This document shows, piece by piece, positions 23,206-37,000 of a DNA stretch of 64,000 nucleotides (position 1 is the first letter of the stretch; each line of letters begins with the position of its first letter). Source of the DNA: Meghimatium bilineatum (Eukaryota > Mollusca > Gastropoda > Stylommatophora > Philomycidae); assembly GCA_034231615.1 (NCBI GenBank), contig CM067298.1, positions 27,420,483 to 27,484,482 on the forward strand, read 5' to 3'. The notes under the pieces were generated by a model. It did no database searches, was not told where the DNA came from, and saw nothing but the letters and a program-made list of their open reading frames with translations. Made by a program: the position numbers and the translations under genes.

Positions 23206-24040
23206 AATTAGGAACGATGAATTTCTTGCTTGCTTCGTGGAGACAATATGCCCCATTCACCACCACCCCCCCCAACCGAACTTTTTTTCATCGTCAAAGA
23301 CTACAAATCTCAGCTGTACACAATGAGTGGAGAATCAATTTTCCACATATAGTTTTATGTATGTTTTTTATGTACATGTACAATTACATTAAAGTTGGTG
23401 ACTAGTTGGAAATATCTGTGTTTGCAGAATTTCGAATACTCTTCTTCTTCATCGTTCATTCTCAAACTCCCACTGGATATCTCTTGTAGCAAGACCGTGG
23501 TCCTATTCGATTTTCAGAAGGATGTAGTCCAGATAATAGAAATGCGTTGTGTCGCCGTTTTATTTGCACCAATGATCCGACACATCGAATTTCAAATACA
23601 CAGGCCAGATGATTCATGGCTTCACTACGATAAAAACACACATAAGTATACACACACTTCACTGGAAATGGTGTTAAAGATAGCAGCAGAGCAACAGAGG
23701 AAAAATAAATAATGAGACGGGCAGCAAATACATCGGAGCCACAGTAACACAGAAGATAGTTTACCGTCTTATTTGAATTCTGATTCATAATTCCATTTCA
23801 ATTATTGGATTTTAAAAATAATTAATGACGTTGGATTGCTCAGGGAATGAATGCCAGAAGAAAATTGAGAAAGTAAATGCGATTGACGTAAGGACGCACA
23901 TCAATTATTGTGTACTGATGATCTTAAAAATTCGACTTGGAAAAAACTGGATGAGATAACATCCACAGATAGAAATAAAATGGAAGTTGCGTGTTAAATA
24001 TGTTCTTTTCTTTCCGTTGAAAGATGACAGAAGAATAATG
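23206..24040. other. No gene recognised
   Basis: The overlapping frames on both strands (23395-23788) have no known motif. The sequence runs into the 36-bp minisatellite. Confidence 0.35.
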
Positions 24041-24475
24041 CCAGGTACTACAAGCACACTGCAACACCATTATTTGCCAGATACTACAAGCACACTGCAA
24101 CACCATTATTTGCCAGGTACTACAAGCACACTGCAACACCATTATTTGCCAGGTACTACAAGCTCACTGCAACACCATTATTTGCCAGGTACTACAAGCA
24201 CACTGCAACACCATTATTTGCCAGGCACTACAAGCACACTGCAACACCATTATTTGCCAGGTACTACAAGCACACTGCAACACCATTATTTGCCAGGTAC
24301 TACAAGCACACTGTAACACCATTATTTGCCAGGTACTACAAGCTCACTGCAACACCATTATTTGCCAGGTACTACAAGCACACTGTAACACCATTATTTG
24401 CCAGGTACTACAAGCACACTGCAACACCATTAATTGCCAGGTACTACAAGCACACTGTAACACCATTATTTTACT
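24041..24475. repeat. 36-bp minisatellite, about 12 copies
   Basis: The unit contains caccattatttgccaggtac followed by tacaagcacactgcaa. Copies are nearly identical; the main variants are ctgcaa/ctgtaa and gcacac/gctcac. The period is a multiple of three, so a TTSTLQHHYLPG peptide repeat appears in the frame that continues into the following exon, but three copies carry TAA in that frame. The array ends 10 bp before the splice acceptor of the exon at 24486. Confidence 0.95.
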
Positions 24476-24485
24476 CTATCATCAG

Positions 24486-24754
24486 AACCACCTGAGGCAC
24501 CTCGGCCCTCAAAAGCGTCCCCGTACCGTAAAAAGAAAAAAGATAAACAGATAGAAAAAAGACAAACTGATAGTAAAGGGACACGTAAGAAAGCTAAAGG
24601 TCGAAAATCAATTTCAAAAGATGATGATAATGCAGATGAGGAGGACGAGTCATCCTCCTCGCAAGAAAGTGATGAAGAGGAAGACCAAGTTGAGGTTCAA
24701 CCTGTACCACAGATTTCGATTCCTTCAGCGACAGTGAAACATGAAAAGGAAAAG
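24486..24754 (+). CDS. Internal exon of an uncharacterised Lys/Glu/Ser-rich protein
   Basis: Open for its full length between an acceptor (attattttactctatcatcag) and a consensus donor (gtaagt at 24755). It enters with two bases of a split codon and leaves in phase 0. The product begins proline- and lysine-rich (PYRKKKKDKQIEKRQ), becomes highly acidic (DDDNADEEDESSSSQESDEE), and ends EVQPVPQISIPSATVKHEKEK. This is a charged, probably disordered region with casein-kinase-like Ser-acidic runs, typical of nuclear proteins. I do not recognise the family. The next phase-compatible exon is at 38955. Upstream exons were not found and may lie outside the window. Confidence 0.62.
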
Positions 24755-25090
24755 GTAAGTTTCATCTGTTATACACATCAGTCTGAAAGTAACGTGTGTC
24801 ATAAAGTCATTGTGTACACATATTTTAATAATAATTAACTTCATGATTTTTCGTGTATGAAGAACCACGTCAAGATTGTGCGATAGGGAAAATTAATCAG
24901 ATAGGATTGTTTATTAGCGCTTCAGCTGGACAGCCTCTTATGCATATTTGTGTACCTCAAAGCAGTTGACAGGATCATGGAGAATAGTGCACTCGGAAAA
25001 GGAAAGGAAATACAGAAGACATGAAAATAACTGGAATATCTGGTTCTGTTTAGATGATTTAGCACAACCGTTAAATTATGTCCTTCTCTA
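24755..25090. other. Intron start, no further feature
   Basis: Begins with the GTAAGT donor of the preceding exon; AT-rich, no motif seen before the hAT element. Confidence 0.4.
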
Positions 25091-25098
25091 TTACACAC
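25091..25098. repeat. hAT target-site duplication
   Basis: ttacacac, repeated exactly at 26383-26390. Confidence 0.92.
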
Positions 25099-26382
25099 CA
25101 GTGGCGTATCATGGGGTCTGAAAGAGAGCATGCAACTTTTAAAAAATGATAATTTTCTACTCACCCAGTTATTTGAAGTTCAGTTCTATTCTGCGGCTCT
25201 TTCTGCTAAAGTCCTCTGTTACTTTGTTATAAAAGTCATCATTGCCTTTCATCTCTACAAGAAGGTCTTTTTCAATTGACATCATTGATAGAGCAGAAAG
25301 ACGACATTGCCCCTGCGAGTTCATTATGACATTTGTAATGCGTTTTAATGCAGAAAACGAACGTTCCACTGAAGACGACGATGCAGGAATTGTCAATATT
25401 AATTCACAAAGTTTATGAAGTTCTGGAAGACCACTGTGAAGTCCTTTGTTCAAAAGAAATCTATGAACCACAAAGCCAAACGACTTTCTTATATAAATCA
25501 TTGTTAAATGAACGGACACATTTTGTTCCTTCTCGTTTCAAACTGCTTAACGCAGGAATCGGTCTGCCCATTTTTACCAAGTCCAATTTTTCATTAAATG
25601 TTCGCGATTGAAACGGTCGCTCAAATAAATCTACAACAACATCATTAATAGAATCATCCATAATAACCACCACAGTAAACAAATATACTAAGTTTAGTAA
25701 TTAACAATAGCAATACACATGTTTCTGTACAAACACAAAATATTAAATATCAGCTGATTAAAATCACGTTTGAAGTTTTGAAATCGAAACTACATCGCTG
25801 TGTAAATGTGCGTGTGTGTTGAGTAAGATCACGTGACGTGTACCAAAAGTGACCAGAAATAGCTTACTAAACAAGTGTGTGTGTATGCAATCAAGATTTA
25901 AATTGCTTGCATTGTTATCATTAGTTTAACATTCAAATAAAAGTACTAGAACATAGAAATTGCACTGTTTCACACCAGTAAATAATTGTTCATCAATCAA
26001 TTTATTATTTGCCAGTGCTAAATTGTTATAATAGTGATTGAATCATAAAATGTATTATTTTTTTTTCATCGCAAGCTTACTCTGGAGACAAGGATTAAAA
26101 AAAAACACACAGTATATCACTGCGCTTATATGTAAAGGGACTATTTTAACGAAAGCAACTTTAAAATTGCTTCAGTGTGGCCACTTGCAACTTTCATATG
26201 TGTTGCCAGCACTAATTTTCGGAAAAATTCAGATTTGTGAGAAAAATATTTTAAAATATATTTTTGAGCAATGCTGCAAGGGCTAAGTTTGGATGGGGGA
26301 TAGATCACTGACTGGTTTATCATTTTCGCAACTCTTGAAGGCATGCAATGCTTGCCTTGCTTATGCTTAGTATACGCCACTG
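25099..26382 (-). mobile_element. hAT transposon deletion derivative, copy 1 (1284 bp)
   Basis: Both ends carry the inverted terminus cagtggcgta, and the element is flanked by a perfect 8-bp TSD, both diagnostic of hAT transposons. It keeps only the first and last parts of a transposase gene on the minus strand, so it is a non-autonomous internal-deletion derivative. It lies in the intron after the exon at 24486-24754. Copy 2 is at 41362-42496. Confidence 0.93.
25169..25682 (-). pseudogene. hAT transposase, N and C termini joined
   Basis: The first piece (from 25682) encodes MGRPIPALSSLKREGTK and KKVVWLCGS, resembling the start of the TTF-type zinc-finger region in ZMYM1-like hAT transposases. 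The second piece contains LTIPASSSSVERSFSALKRI and RLSALSMMSIEKDLL, the hAT C-terminal dimerisation domain. The catalytic middle is missing, and the two pieces are in different frames. It ends RKSRRIELNFK. Confidence 0.85.
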
Positions 26383-26390
26383 TTACACAC
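26383..26390. repeat. hAT target-site duplication
   Basis: ttacacac, identical to 25091-25098. Confidence 0.92.
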
Positions 26391-26606
26391 GCTGATCATG
26401 TTCCTAGAATGACTCCATATCTGGCAGCATTTCGTTTAATTCTCATTTCAAAACATCGCGACAAAGACATATAGTTTCAGTCAATTATATAATCCTCTTT
26501 CTGTCCTATTTGTGTCAGCATAAACACACGATTTCAAGGCTTCGCGCTACACCTGGCAATAATTGTCCAATGGGACAAATTGTTTGCACCTGTGTCGTAT
26601 CATGAA

Positions 26607-26815
26607 TTTCGTAAATAAAGACCTTTCAACAGAATTAAGTAGCATTTCATTTGTAACGTGTTTTGACTCTGTCATCATTTCGGTTGGTCACTATTCATAT
26701 ATTTGGACTCGCTTTGGATATCTTTGACATGCGATTCCAAGAATACAAATAGTGACCAATGGTAAACATCAAAATAATCAAGAAAAGGAATAAATAAAGA
26801 CCTAATTAATTCTGC
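26607..26815. mobile_element. Palindromic MITE-like element
   Basis: The core is an imperfect hairpin: ggttggtcactatt at 26692 pairs with aatagtgaccaatg near 26748, and ggactcgc pairs with gcgattcc. The aataaagacct words near 26616 and 26791 recur, as ataggtctttactg and gtaaagac, at the ends of the similar hairpin at 37.75-37.95 kb. Non-coding, limits approximate. Confidence 0.45.
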
Positions 26816-27306
26816 GAACAGATCTTCTATACTGCGACCGTCGCAGATGTAGTTACGTCTTTGGTAGTAGGGTTAGCTAAATAAATCTCATCTTCTTGTT
26901 TATGTGGACATTTTGGGGATCTTTTGTGGGTAAACCGGTGGGGACGTATCACCATAAAATTGGCATGTTTCTTAACATACATGTTTATTCTTCCCTTAGT
27001 TGTGGTTTTTTGGAGGAAGGGGGAAGGTTGAATCTCTCGTATACCTTTCGAATAGCACATTTATATGAACGTACATCCATATAAATCCTTCATGCCGAGA
27101 ACTGAGATGAAAAAGGACGCTCATCGTGCACACCCAGTCTTGACCATTCTACGTATGCTGCTAAAGGTGCTGAAAAAAACAAAACATGCGTGTTTATAAA
27201 TCGAGTTGGTCATTATCTTAGCAACATTTGGCCATTACTTTAGCAACATTTATGTTCCAAGAAAATATAAAGCTATTGAATAAATATAAATCTAATCAGA
27301 AGCAGC
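26816..27306. other. No feature recognised
   Basis: AT-rich intronic sequence with small frames on both strands and no motif. Confidence 0.35.
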
Positions 27307-30300
27307 TATCTTTCAACACTAAGATCTCTCAACACTCCGCCTTCATCTCCTAACACCAAGCTACTATCTCTCAACACTCAGCTTTTATCTCCCAACACCA
27401 AGCTGTGTCTCTCAACATCAATATAGTAATTCTCAAAACCAAGCTACTATCTCTCAACACTCAGGTTTTATTTCCCACCACCAAGCTACTATCTCTCAAC
27501 ACTCAGCTTTTATCTCCCAACACCAAGCTGTGTCACTCAACATCAATATACTAATTCTCAAAACCAAGCTACTATCTCTCAACACTCGGGTTTTATTTCC
27601 CACCACCAAGCTACTATCTCTCAACACTCAGCTTTTATCTCCCAACATCAAGCTGTGTCTCTCAACACCAACCTACTATCTCGCAACACAAAGCTACTAT
27701 ATCTCAAAACTGAGATCTCTAAACACCTAGATTCTATCTCACAACACCATGTTGTGTCTCTTAACACCAAGCTACTATTTCTAACACCATGATGTGTCTC
27801 TTAACACCATGTTGTGTCTCTTAACACTAAGCTACAGTCTCTCAACACAAAGTTGTGTCGCTTAACAACAATCTGTGTCTCACAACACTAAGTTACTTTC
27901 AATACCAAACTGCTCTCTCACACTAAGTTACTATCTCTCAACACAAAGCTACTATCTCTAAAAAATAAGCTATTATCTATCAACACTAAGCTACTATCTC
28001 TTAACACATAACTACTATCTTTCAACACTAAGTTACTATCCCTCAACACTACGCTACTATCTCTCAACACTAAGCTACTATCTCTCAACACTAAGACAAT
28101 ATCTCAGAACAATAAGCTACTATCTCTCAACACAAAGCTGCTCTCCCCAAACTGAGTTACTATATCTAAACACTGAGTAACTATCTCTCAACACTGAGAT
28201 ACTATATCTCAACACTGAGATACTATCTCTCAACACTGAGTTATTATCTCTCAACACTGAATTACTATCTCTCAACGCTGAATTACTATCTGTCAACACT
28301 GAGTTACTATCTCTCAATACTGAGGTATTATCTCTCAACACTGAGTTAATATCTCTCAACACTGAGTTACTATCTCTCAAAATTTAGTTAATATCTCTCT
28401 ACACTACGTTACTATCTCTCAACATTAAGCTACTATCTCTCAACGCTAAGCTACTATCTCTCAACACTAAGCTAATATCTCGCAACAATAAGCTACTATC
28501 TCTCAACACAAAGCTGCTCTCTCAACACTGAGTTACTATCTCTCAACACCAAATTGTATCTCCTAACACCAAGCTGTGTCTTTTAACATCATGCTGTGTC
28601 TCTTAACATCATACTCTGTCTCTTAACATCATACTGTGTCTCTTAACATCAAGCTTCTGTCTCTCAACACATCTCTTACGCTTAACACAAAGATGTGACT
28701 CTCAACACCAAGGTACTATTTCTCAATACGGAGCTACTATATCTCAACACCAAGCTACTATATCTCAACACTAAGCTACTGTCTCTCATCACCATGTTGT
28801 GTCGCTTAACAACAAGCTGTGTCTCTCAACACGAAGTTACTATCTCTCAGCACCAAGCTGCTCTCTCAACACTAAGATACTATCTTTCAACACTAAGATA
28901 CTATCTCTCAACACTAAGATACTATCTCTCAACAGTAAGCTACTATATCTCAACAATAAGCTATTATCACTAAACATTAAGGTACTATCTCGTAACACTA
29001 AACTACTATCTCTTAACATTAATTTACTATCTATCAACACTAAGCTACGATCTCTCAACACTAAGGTACTATCTCTCAACATTAAGCTACGATCTCTCAA
29101 CACTAAGGTACTATCTCTCAACACTAAGGTAATATCTCGCAACAATAAACTACTATCTCTCAAAACAAAGCTACTATCTCTCAAAACTGAGGTTTTATCT
29201 CCCAACACAAATCTACTATCTCTCAACACTCAGCTTTTATCTCCCAACAACAAGCTGTGTCTCTCAACACCAAGGTACTATCTCTCAACACTCAGCTTTT
29301 ATCTCCCAACAACAAGCTGTGTCTCTCAACACCAATCTACTATCTCTCAACACTGAGGTTTTATCTCCCAACACAAATCTACTATCTCTCAACACTCAGC
29401 TTTTATCTCCCAACACCAAACTGTCTCTCAACACCAATCTACTATCTCTGAACACTCAGCTTTTATCTCCCAACACCAAGCTGAGTCTCTCAACATCAAT
29501 CTACTATCTCTCAAAACCAAGCTACTATCTAAACACTCAGCTTTTATCCAATTTACTATCTCTCAACACTCTGCTTTTATATCCCAACACTAAGGTACTA
29601 TCTCTCAACACTAAGCTACTATCTCTCAACTAAAAGCTACTACCTCTCAACACTATGCTACTATCTCTCAACACTAAGCTACTATTTCTCAACACTAAGT
29701 TACTATCTCTCAACATTACGTTACTATATCTTAACACTAAGTTACAATCTCTCAACACTATGTGACTATCTCTCAACACTCAGCTTTTATCTCTCGACAC
29801 GAAGCTGTGTCTCTCAACACCAATCTACTATCTCTCAACATTCAGCATTTATCTCCCAACCCCAAGCTACTATCTCTCAACACTCAGCTTTTATCTCCCA
29901 ACACCAAGCTACTATCTCTCAACACTCAGCTTTTATCTCCCAAGACTAAGTTACTATCTCTCAAAACTTAGATTTTATCTCCCAGCACCAAGCTGTGTCT
30001 CTCAACATCAATCTACTATCTCTCAAAACCAAGCTACCATCTCTCAACACTCAGCTTTTATCTCCCAACACCAAACTGTCTCTCAACACCAATCTACTAT
30101 CTCTGAACACTCAGCTTTTATCTCCCAACACCAAGCTGAGTCTCTCAACATTAATCTACTATCTCTCAAAACCAAGCTACTATCTAAACACTCAGCTTTT
30201 ATCCAATTTACTATCTCTCAACACTCTGCTTTTATATCCCAACACTAAGCTACTATCTCTCAACACTAAGCTACTATCTCTCAACTAAAAGCTACTACCT

Positions 30301-32691
30301 CTCAACACTATGCTACTATCTCTCAACACTAAGCTACTATTTCTCAACACTAAGTTACTATCTCTCAACATTACGTTACTATATCTTAACACTAAGTTAC
30401 AATCTCTCAACACTATGTGACTATCTCTCAACACTCAGCTTTTATCTCTCGACACGAAGCTGTGTCTCTCAACACCAATCTACTATCTCTCAACATTCAG
30501 CATTTATCTCCCAACCCCAAGCTACTATCTCTCAACACTCAGCTTTTATCTCCCAACACCAAGCTACTATCTCTCAACACTCAGCTTTTATCTCCCAAGA
30601 CTAAGTTACTATCTCTCAAAACTTAGATTTTATCTCCCAGCACCAAGCTGTGTCTCTCAACATCAATCTACTATCTCTCAAAACCAAGCTACTATCTCTC
30701 AACACTCAGCTTTTATCTCTCAACATCAAGCTACTATCTCTCAACACTCAGCTTTTATCTCCCAACACCAAGCTGTGCCTCACAACATCAATCTATTAAT
30801 TCTCAAAACCAAGCTACTATCTCTCAACACTCAGGTTTTATCTCCCAACACCAAGCTACTATCTCTCAACACTCAGCTTTTATCTCACAACAGCAAGCTG
30901 TGTCTCTCAACACCAACCTACTACCTCTCAACACAGAGCTACTATCTCTCACCAGTGAGATCTCTAAACACCTAGATTTTATCTCCCAACACCAAGTTGT
31001 GTCTCCTAACACCAAGCTACTATTTCTAACACCACGATGTGTCTCTTAACACCATGTTGTGTCTCTTAACAAAAAGCTTCTGTCTCTCAACAAACAGCTG
31101 TTTCGCTTAACACAAAGATGTGATTCTCAACAGCAAGGTACTATTTCTCAATACCGAGCTACTATATCTCAACACCACGCTACTATCTCTCAACACTAAG
31201 CTACTGTCTCTCAGAACCAAGTTGTGTCGCATAACAACAAGCTGTGTCTCACAACACTAAGTTATTTTCTCACAACACCAAGCTGCTCTCTCACACTAAG
31301 TTACTATCTCTCAACACTAAGATACTATTTCTCAACACTAAGCTACTATCTTTCAACACTAAGCTACTATCTCTCAACACTAAGCTACTATCTCTCAACA
31401 CTAAGCTACTATCTCTTAACACTAAGCTACTATCTTTCAACACTAAGTTACTATCTCTCAACAATAAGCTGCTCTCTCAACACTGAGTTACTATCTCTCA
31501 ACAAAAAGCTTCTATCTCTAAATACTAAGCATCAATTTCTCAACACTAAGCTATTATCTCTCAACACTAAGTTACTATCTCTCAACAATAAGTTACTATC
31601 TCTAAACACTCAGCTTTCATCTCCAAAACACCAAGCTACTATCTTTCAACACTCAGCTTTTATCTCCGAACACTAAGCTACTATCTCTTAACACTCAGCT
31701 TTTATCTCCCAACACCAAGCTGTATCTCTTAACACCAAGCTACTATCTCTAATACCACGCTTCTGTCTCTTAACACACAGCTGTTTCGCATAACACAAAG
31801 ATGTGACTCTCAACACAAAGGTAATATTTCTCAATTTCAAGCTACTATATCTCAAAACAACGCTATTATCTCTCAACACTAAGCTTCTGTCTCTCAGCAC
31901 CAAGTTGTGTCGCTTAACAACAAGCAGCGTCTCTCAACACTAAGTTACTATCTCTCAACATCAAGCTGCTCTCTCAACACTAAGTTACTATCTCTCAACA
32001 CTAAGATACTATCTCTCAACACTAATCTATTATCTCTCAACACTAAGCTACTATCCCTCAACAAAAAGCTATAATCTCTCAACACTAAGCTACTATCTCT
32101 TAACACTAAGCTACTATCTCTCAACACTAAATTACTATCTCTCAAAATAAGCTACTATCTCTCACCTCTAAGCTGCTATCTCTCAAATATAAGCTAATAT
32201 CTCGTAACAATAAGATACTTTTTCTCAACACAAAGCTGCTCTCTCAACACTGAGTTACTATCTCTCAACACTGAGTTACTATCTCTCAACATGGAGATAC
32301 TATCTCGCAACACTGAGTTAATATCTCTCAACACTGAGTTACTATCTCTCAACACTTAGTTACTATCTCTCAACACAAAGCTGCTCTCTCAACACTGAGT
32401 TACTATCTCTCAACAAATAGCTTCTATCTCTCAACACTCAGCTTTTATCTCCCAACACGAAGCTGTGTCTCTAAACACCAATCTACTACTTCTCAACACT
32501 CAACTTTCATCTCCCAACACCAACCTACTATCTCTCAACACTCAGCTTTTATCTCCAAACATCAAGCTGTGTCTCTCAAAACCAATCTACTATCTCTCAA
32601 CACAACGCTACTATATTTCAACACCAAGTTGTGTCTCATAACACCAAGATACTATCTCCAACACCATGCTGTGTCTCTTAACACCAAGCTA
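27307..32691. repeat. Giant 21-bp minisatellite, first block
   Basis: Thousands of bases built from a 21-bp unit whose common form is ctatctctcaacactaagct plus a, with many variants (caccaagctgtgtctct, cactcagcttttatctc, cactgagttactatctc). Because 21 is divisible by three, both strands stay open for long distances and give LSLNTKL-type or VLRDSSL-type heptads. These are by-products, not genes. A 655-bp segment is duplicated in tandem (about 29480-30135 and 30136-30790; the 69-aa frames at 29762 and 30417 are identical). Confidence 0.97.
32680..32691. repeat. Target-site duplication of 1.33-kb element, copy 2
   Basis: aacaccaagcta, found again at 34012-34023. The same word is common in the surrounding minisatellite, so it is weaker evidence than the TSD of copy 1. 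Confidence 0.6.
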
Positions 32692-34011
32692 GGGGTGCAA
32701 AGGGAACGCATTGCTCTAGGCGGACACGGGGTTAGCAGATAACCAAGATCCCAAATGTACCTTCACGCGGTGCACCCTGGAAAAGGAAATACAGCACCTC
32801 GAGCTGATTCTGGCCACATCTTTTGGGGATCGGGTCCGAGATTGTGGAGGTAGCAGATGGAAAGAGATTTGACAGACAATATCTCCGACACCACCAGCAT
32901 CACCACATATAGCGACACTGTTGACATACAGTGAAGCTAGTCAGTCCAGACCGAACATTGGAGGGGCGGCCAATGTAAAATGCACGTAAAAGTGGATGCA
33001 TGGCGAGAGACAAATATATTTCATACTGAGTACAATGAAACAATGAAAGGGCAGAACAGCGCTAGAGGGCAGTGCGAACTGCAAATAGAAAGTGAAAAGT
33101 CTCTAGGAAAGGGGAACTACAAGCTCCGTCAGCTCGAGACGATCATCTAGTTACCTGTGTTCCTTACAGGCAGAGACCCAGACCCATTCATTGGCGTCTG
33201 GTAAAGCAAGAAGACCTAATCCAACTCTAATGTCGAGCCTTCCTAAACCGGAAATATGCTCGCGAAGAGATAGGGTTCTGTACCCGATGGGCTTAGGCAA
33301 GAAAGGGACAACGATGGCAGTCCTGGTCCAACTCTACTGTCAAGGTTTCCTATACCGGAAGTACACTTGCAGAGAGAAAGGGTTCCGTACCCTATGGGCA
33401 CAGGCACAAAAGGGATAACGATTTAGCCCTGGCCCATCTCTACTGTCAGGTTTTCCTACACCGGAAATACAATTGAAGAGCGAAAGGGTTCAGTACCTGA
33501 TGGGCTCAGGTGCTATTGGGACAAGGACGCTCAGCTCGAGAACGCATTTCTCTCAAACGCGTGGTGTGAGACTCGAACTTGGACAAGGAGTACACGATGT
33601 CGGTGAATGACACCTCGGCTAAGAGGGCGAAAGAGCCAGGGTCCAACTCCACTGTTGAATTCTTCCCCTTAAGGAACAAGGCTCACGGATGAGAAACGGT
33701 TCAGTACCCAATGGGCACAGGCACAGCACGCCCAATTACACGAGGCAAGTTCATAGACAGTGGAACCCCTCGTGCGAGTCAGACGAGAGCAAAAATCGTC
33801 TGGGCGAAGAGTCGCCACTACGCGTGCCTGGAGACAGATATAGAGGCTGTCACAGGCTAAGGGTAGCCCACACAAATTGTCACGGCATGCGAAATCGGAT
33901 GTGCTAGGCCTACAAGACGCATAATGGTGGCACAACGTAATCACGCTACCGGCGGAAATCGCACAGATATCCGTGATTGTTACAATGGAGCGAACGCAAA
34001 ACATACCAACA
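32692..34011 (+). mobile_element. 1.33-kb SINE-like retroelement, copy 2
   Basis: Plus-orientation copy of the element at 13807-15135, starting ggggtgcaaagggaacgc and ending with a cgcaaaacataccaacaaac tail. It interrupts the 21-bp minisatellite cleanly. The ggttc-gtaccc-atgggc words start near 33273, 33380, 33486 and 33697, spaced 107, 106 and 211 bases, so about four internal tandem units are present. Small frames over it are not gene-like. It differs from copy 1 by scattered substitutions and small indels, so neither is very recent. Confidence 0.88.
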
Positions 34012-37000
34012 AACACCAAGCTACTATCTCTAACACCAAGATGTGTCTCTTAACACAATGCTGTGTCTCTTAACACCAAGCTGTGTCTCTTAACACCAAG
34101 CATCTGTCTCTCAACACACATCTGTTTTGCTTAACACAAAGATATGACTCTCAACACCAAGGTAATATTTCTCAACACTAAGCTATTATCTCTCAACACT
34201 AAGCTACTACCTCTCAACACTAAGCTAATATCTAGAAACAATAAGCTACTATTTCTCAACACAAAGCTACTCTCTCAATACTGAATTACTATCTCTCAAC
34301 ACTGAGGTACTATCTCAAAACACTGAGATACTATCTCTCAACACTGAGTTACTATCTCTCAACACTGAGTTACTATCTCTCAAAACTGAGTTAATATCTC
34401 TCAACACTAAGCTACTATCTCTCAACACTAAGCTACTATCTCTCAACATTAAGCTACTATCTCTCAACACTAAGCTAATATCTCGCAATAATAAGCTACT
34501 ATCTATAAACACAAAGGTGCTCTCTCAACACTGAGTTACTATCTCTCAACACAAATCTGCTTTCTCAACACTGTGTTACTATCTCTCAACAAAAAGCTAC
34601 TACCTCTCAACACTAAGCTACTATCTCTTAACACTAATCTACTATCTTTCAACACTAAGTTACTATCTCTCAACACTAAGTTACTATCTCTCAACACCAA
34701 GCTGTGTCTCTCAACACTAAGCTACTATCTCTCAACACTAAGCTAATATCTCGCAATAATAAGCTACTATCTATAAACACAAAGCTGCTCTCTCAACACT
34801 GAGTTACTATCTCTCAACACAAATCTGCTTTCTCAACACTGTGTTACTATCTCTCAACAAAAAGCTACTACCTCTCAACACTATGCTACTATCTCTGAAC
34901 ACTAAGCTACTATCTCTCAACACTAAGATACTATTTCTCAACACTAAGCTACTATCTGTCAACACTTAGCTACTATCTCTCAAAAATAAGCTATTATCTC
35001 TCAACACTAAGCTACTATCTCTTAACACTAATCTACTATCTTTCAACACTAAGCTACTATCTCTCAACACTAAGTTACTATCTCTCAACACCAAGCTGTG
35101 TCTCTCAACACTAAGCTACTATCTCTCAACACTAAGCTAATATCTCGAAACAATAAGCTACTATTTCTCAACACAAAGCTACTCTCTCAATACTGAATTA
35201 CTATCTCTCAACACTGAGTTACTATCTCAAAACACTGAGATACTATCTCTCAACACTGAGTTACTAACTCTCAACACTGAGTTAATATCTCTCAACACTA
35301 AGCTACTATCTCTCAACACTAAGCTACTATCTCTCAACATTAAGCTACTATCTCTCAACACTAAGCTAATATCTCGCAATAATAAGCTACTATCTATAAA
35401 CACAAAGCTGCTCTCTCAACACTGAGTTACTATCTCTCAACACAAATCTGCTTTCTCAACACTATGCTACTATCTCTGAACACAAAGCAGCTCTCTCAAC
35501 ACTAAGCTACTATCTCTCAACACAAAGCTGCTCTCTCAACACTGAGTTACTATCTCTCAACCAAAAAGCTAGTATCCACAACACTAAGCTACTATCTCTC
35601 AACACTAAGCTACTATTTCTCAACACTAAGGTACTATCTCTCAACACTAAGCTACTATCTCTAAACACTAAGCTGCTATGTCTCAACACTAAGCTACATT
35701 TTCGCAACACTAAGCTACTATCTCTGAACACTCAGCTTTTATCTCCCAACACCAAGCTGTGTCTCTCAACACTAACTGTGTCTCTTAATACAAAGTTGTG
35801 TCTCTTACCACCAAGCTGTGTCTCTTAACACAAAGCTGTGTCTCTTAACACCATGCTGTATCTCTCAACACAAAGCTGTTTCGATAACACTAAGCTACTA
35901 TCTCTCAGCACCACGTTGTGTCGCTTAACAACAAGCTGTATCTCTCAACACTAAGCTACTATCTTTCAGCAGTAAGTTACTATCTTTCAACATTAAGTTA
36001 CTGTATTTCAACACTAAGTTACTATCTCTCAACACTAAACTACTATCTCTCACGACTAAGCTACTATCTCTCAAAAATAATTTACTATATCTCAACACAC
36101 AGCAGCTCTCTCAACACTAAGTTACTTTCTATCAACACTTAGCTACTATCTCTCAACACTTAGTTACTAACTCACAACACTGAGATACTCTCTCAACACT
36201 GAGTTACTATCTCTCAACATTGAATTACTATCTCTCAACACTGAGTTAATATCTCTGAACACAAAGCTGCTTTCTCAAAACTAAGCTACTATCTCTCATC
36301 ACTGAGTTACTTTCTCTCAACACTAAGCTATTATCTCTCAACACTAAGCTAATATCTCACAACAATAAGCTGCTATTTCTCAACACATATCTGCTCTCTC
36401 AACACTGAGTTACTATCTCTGAACACAAGGCTTCTCTCACAACACAGAGTTTCTGTCTCTCAACACAAAGCTGCACTCTCAACACTAAGCTACTATCTCT
36501 CAACACTAAGAAACTATTTTTCAACACTAAGCTACTATTTTTCAACACTAAGCTATTATCTCTCAACACTAAGCTGCTATGTCTCAACACTAAGCTACTT
36601 TTTCGTAACACTAAGCTACTATCTGTGAACACTCAGCTTTAATCTCCCAACACCACGCTGTGTCTCACAACACCATGCTACTATCTCTAACACCAAGCTG
36701 TTTCTCTTAACACCAACTGTGTCTCTTAACAACAAGCTGTGTCTCTTACCACCAAGCTGTGTCTCTTAATACAAAGTTGTGTCTCTCAACACAATGCTGT
36801 GTCTCTTAACACCATGCTGTATCTCTCAACACTAAGCTACTATCTTTCAGCACTAAGCTACTATTTCTCAACACTAATTTACTATATCTCAATACCCAGC
36901 TGCTCTCTCAACACTAAGTTACTATCTATCAACACTAAGCTACTATCTCTCAACACTAAGCTACTATCTCTCAACACTAAGTTACTATCTCTCAACACTA

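Noticed and set aside
23987..24316. 109-aa frame with TTSTLQHHYLPG repeats
   Set aside because: It is a 36-bp minisatellite read in frame. Three units contain TAA in the same frame before the exon, and a good splice acceptor separates the array from the coding part.
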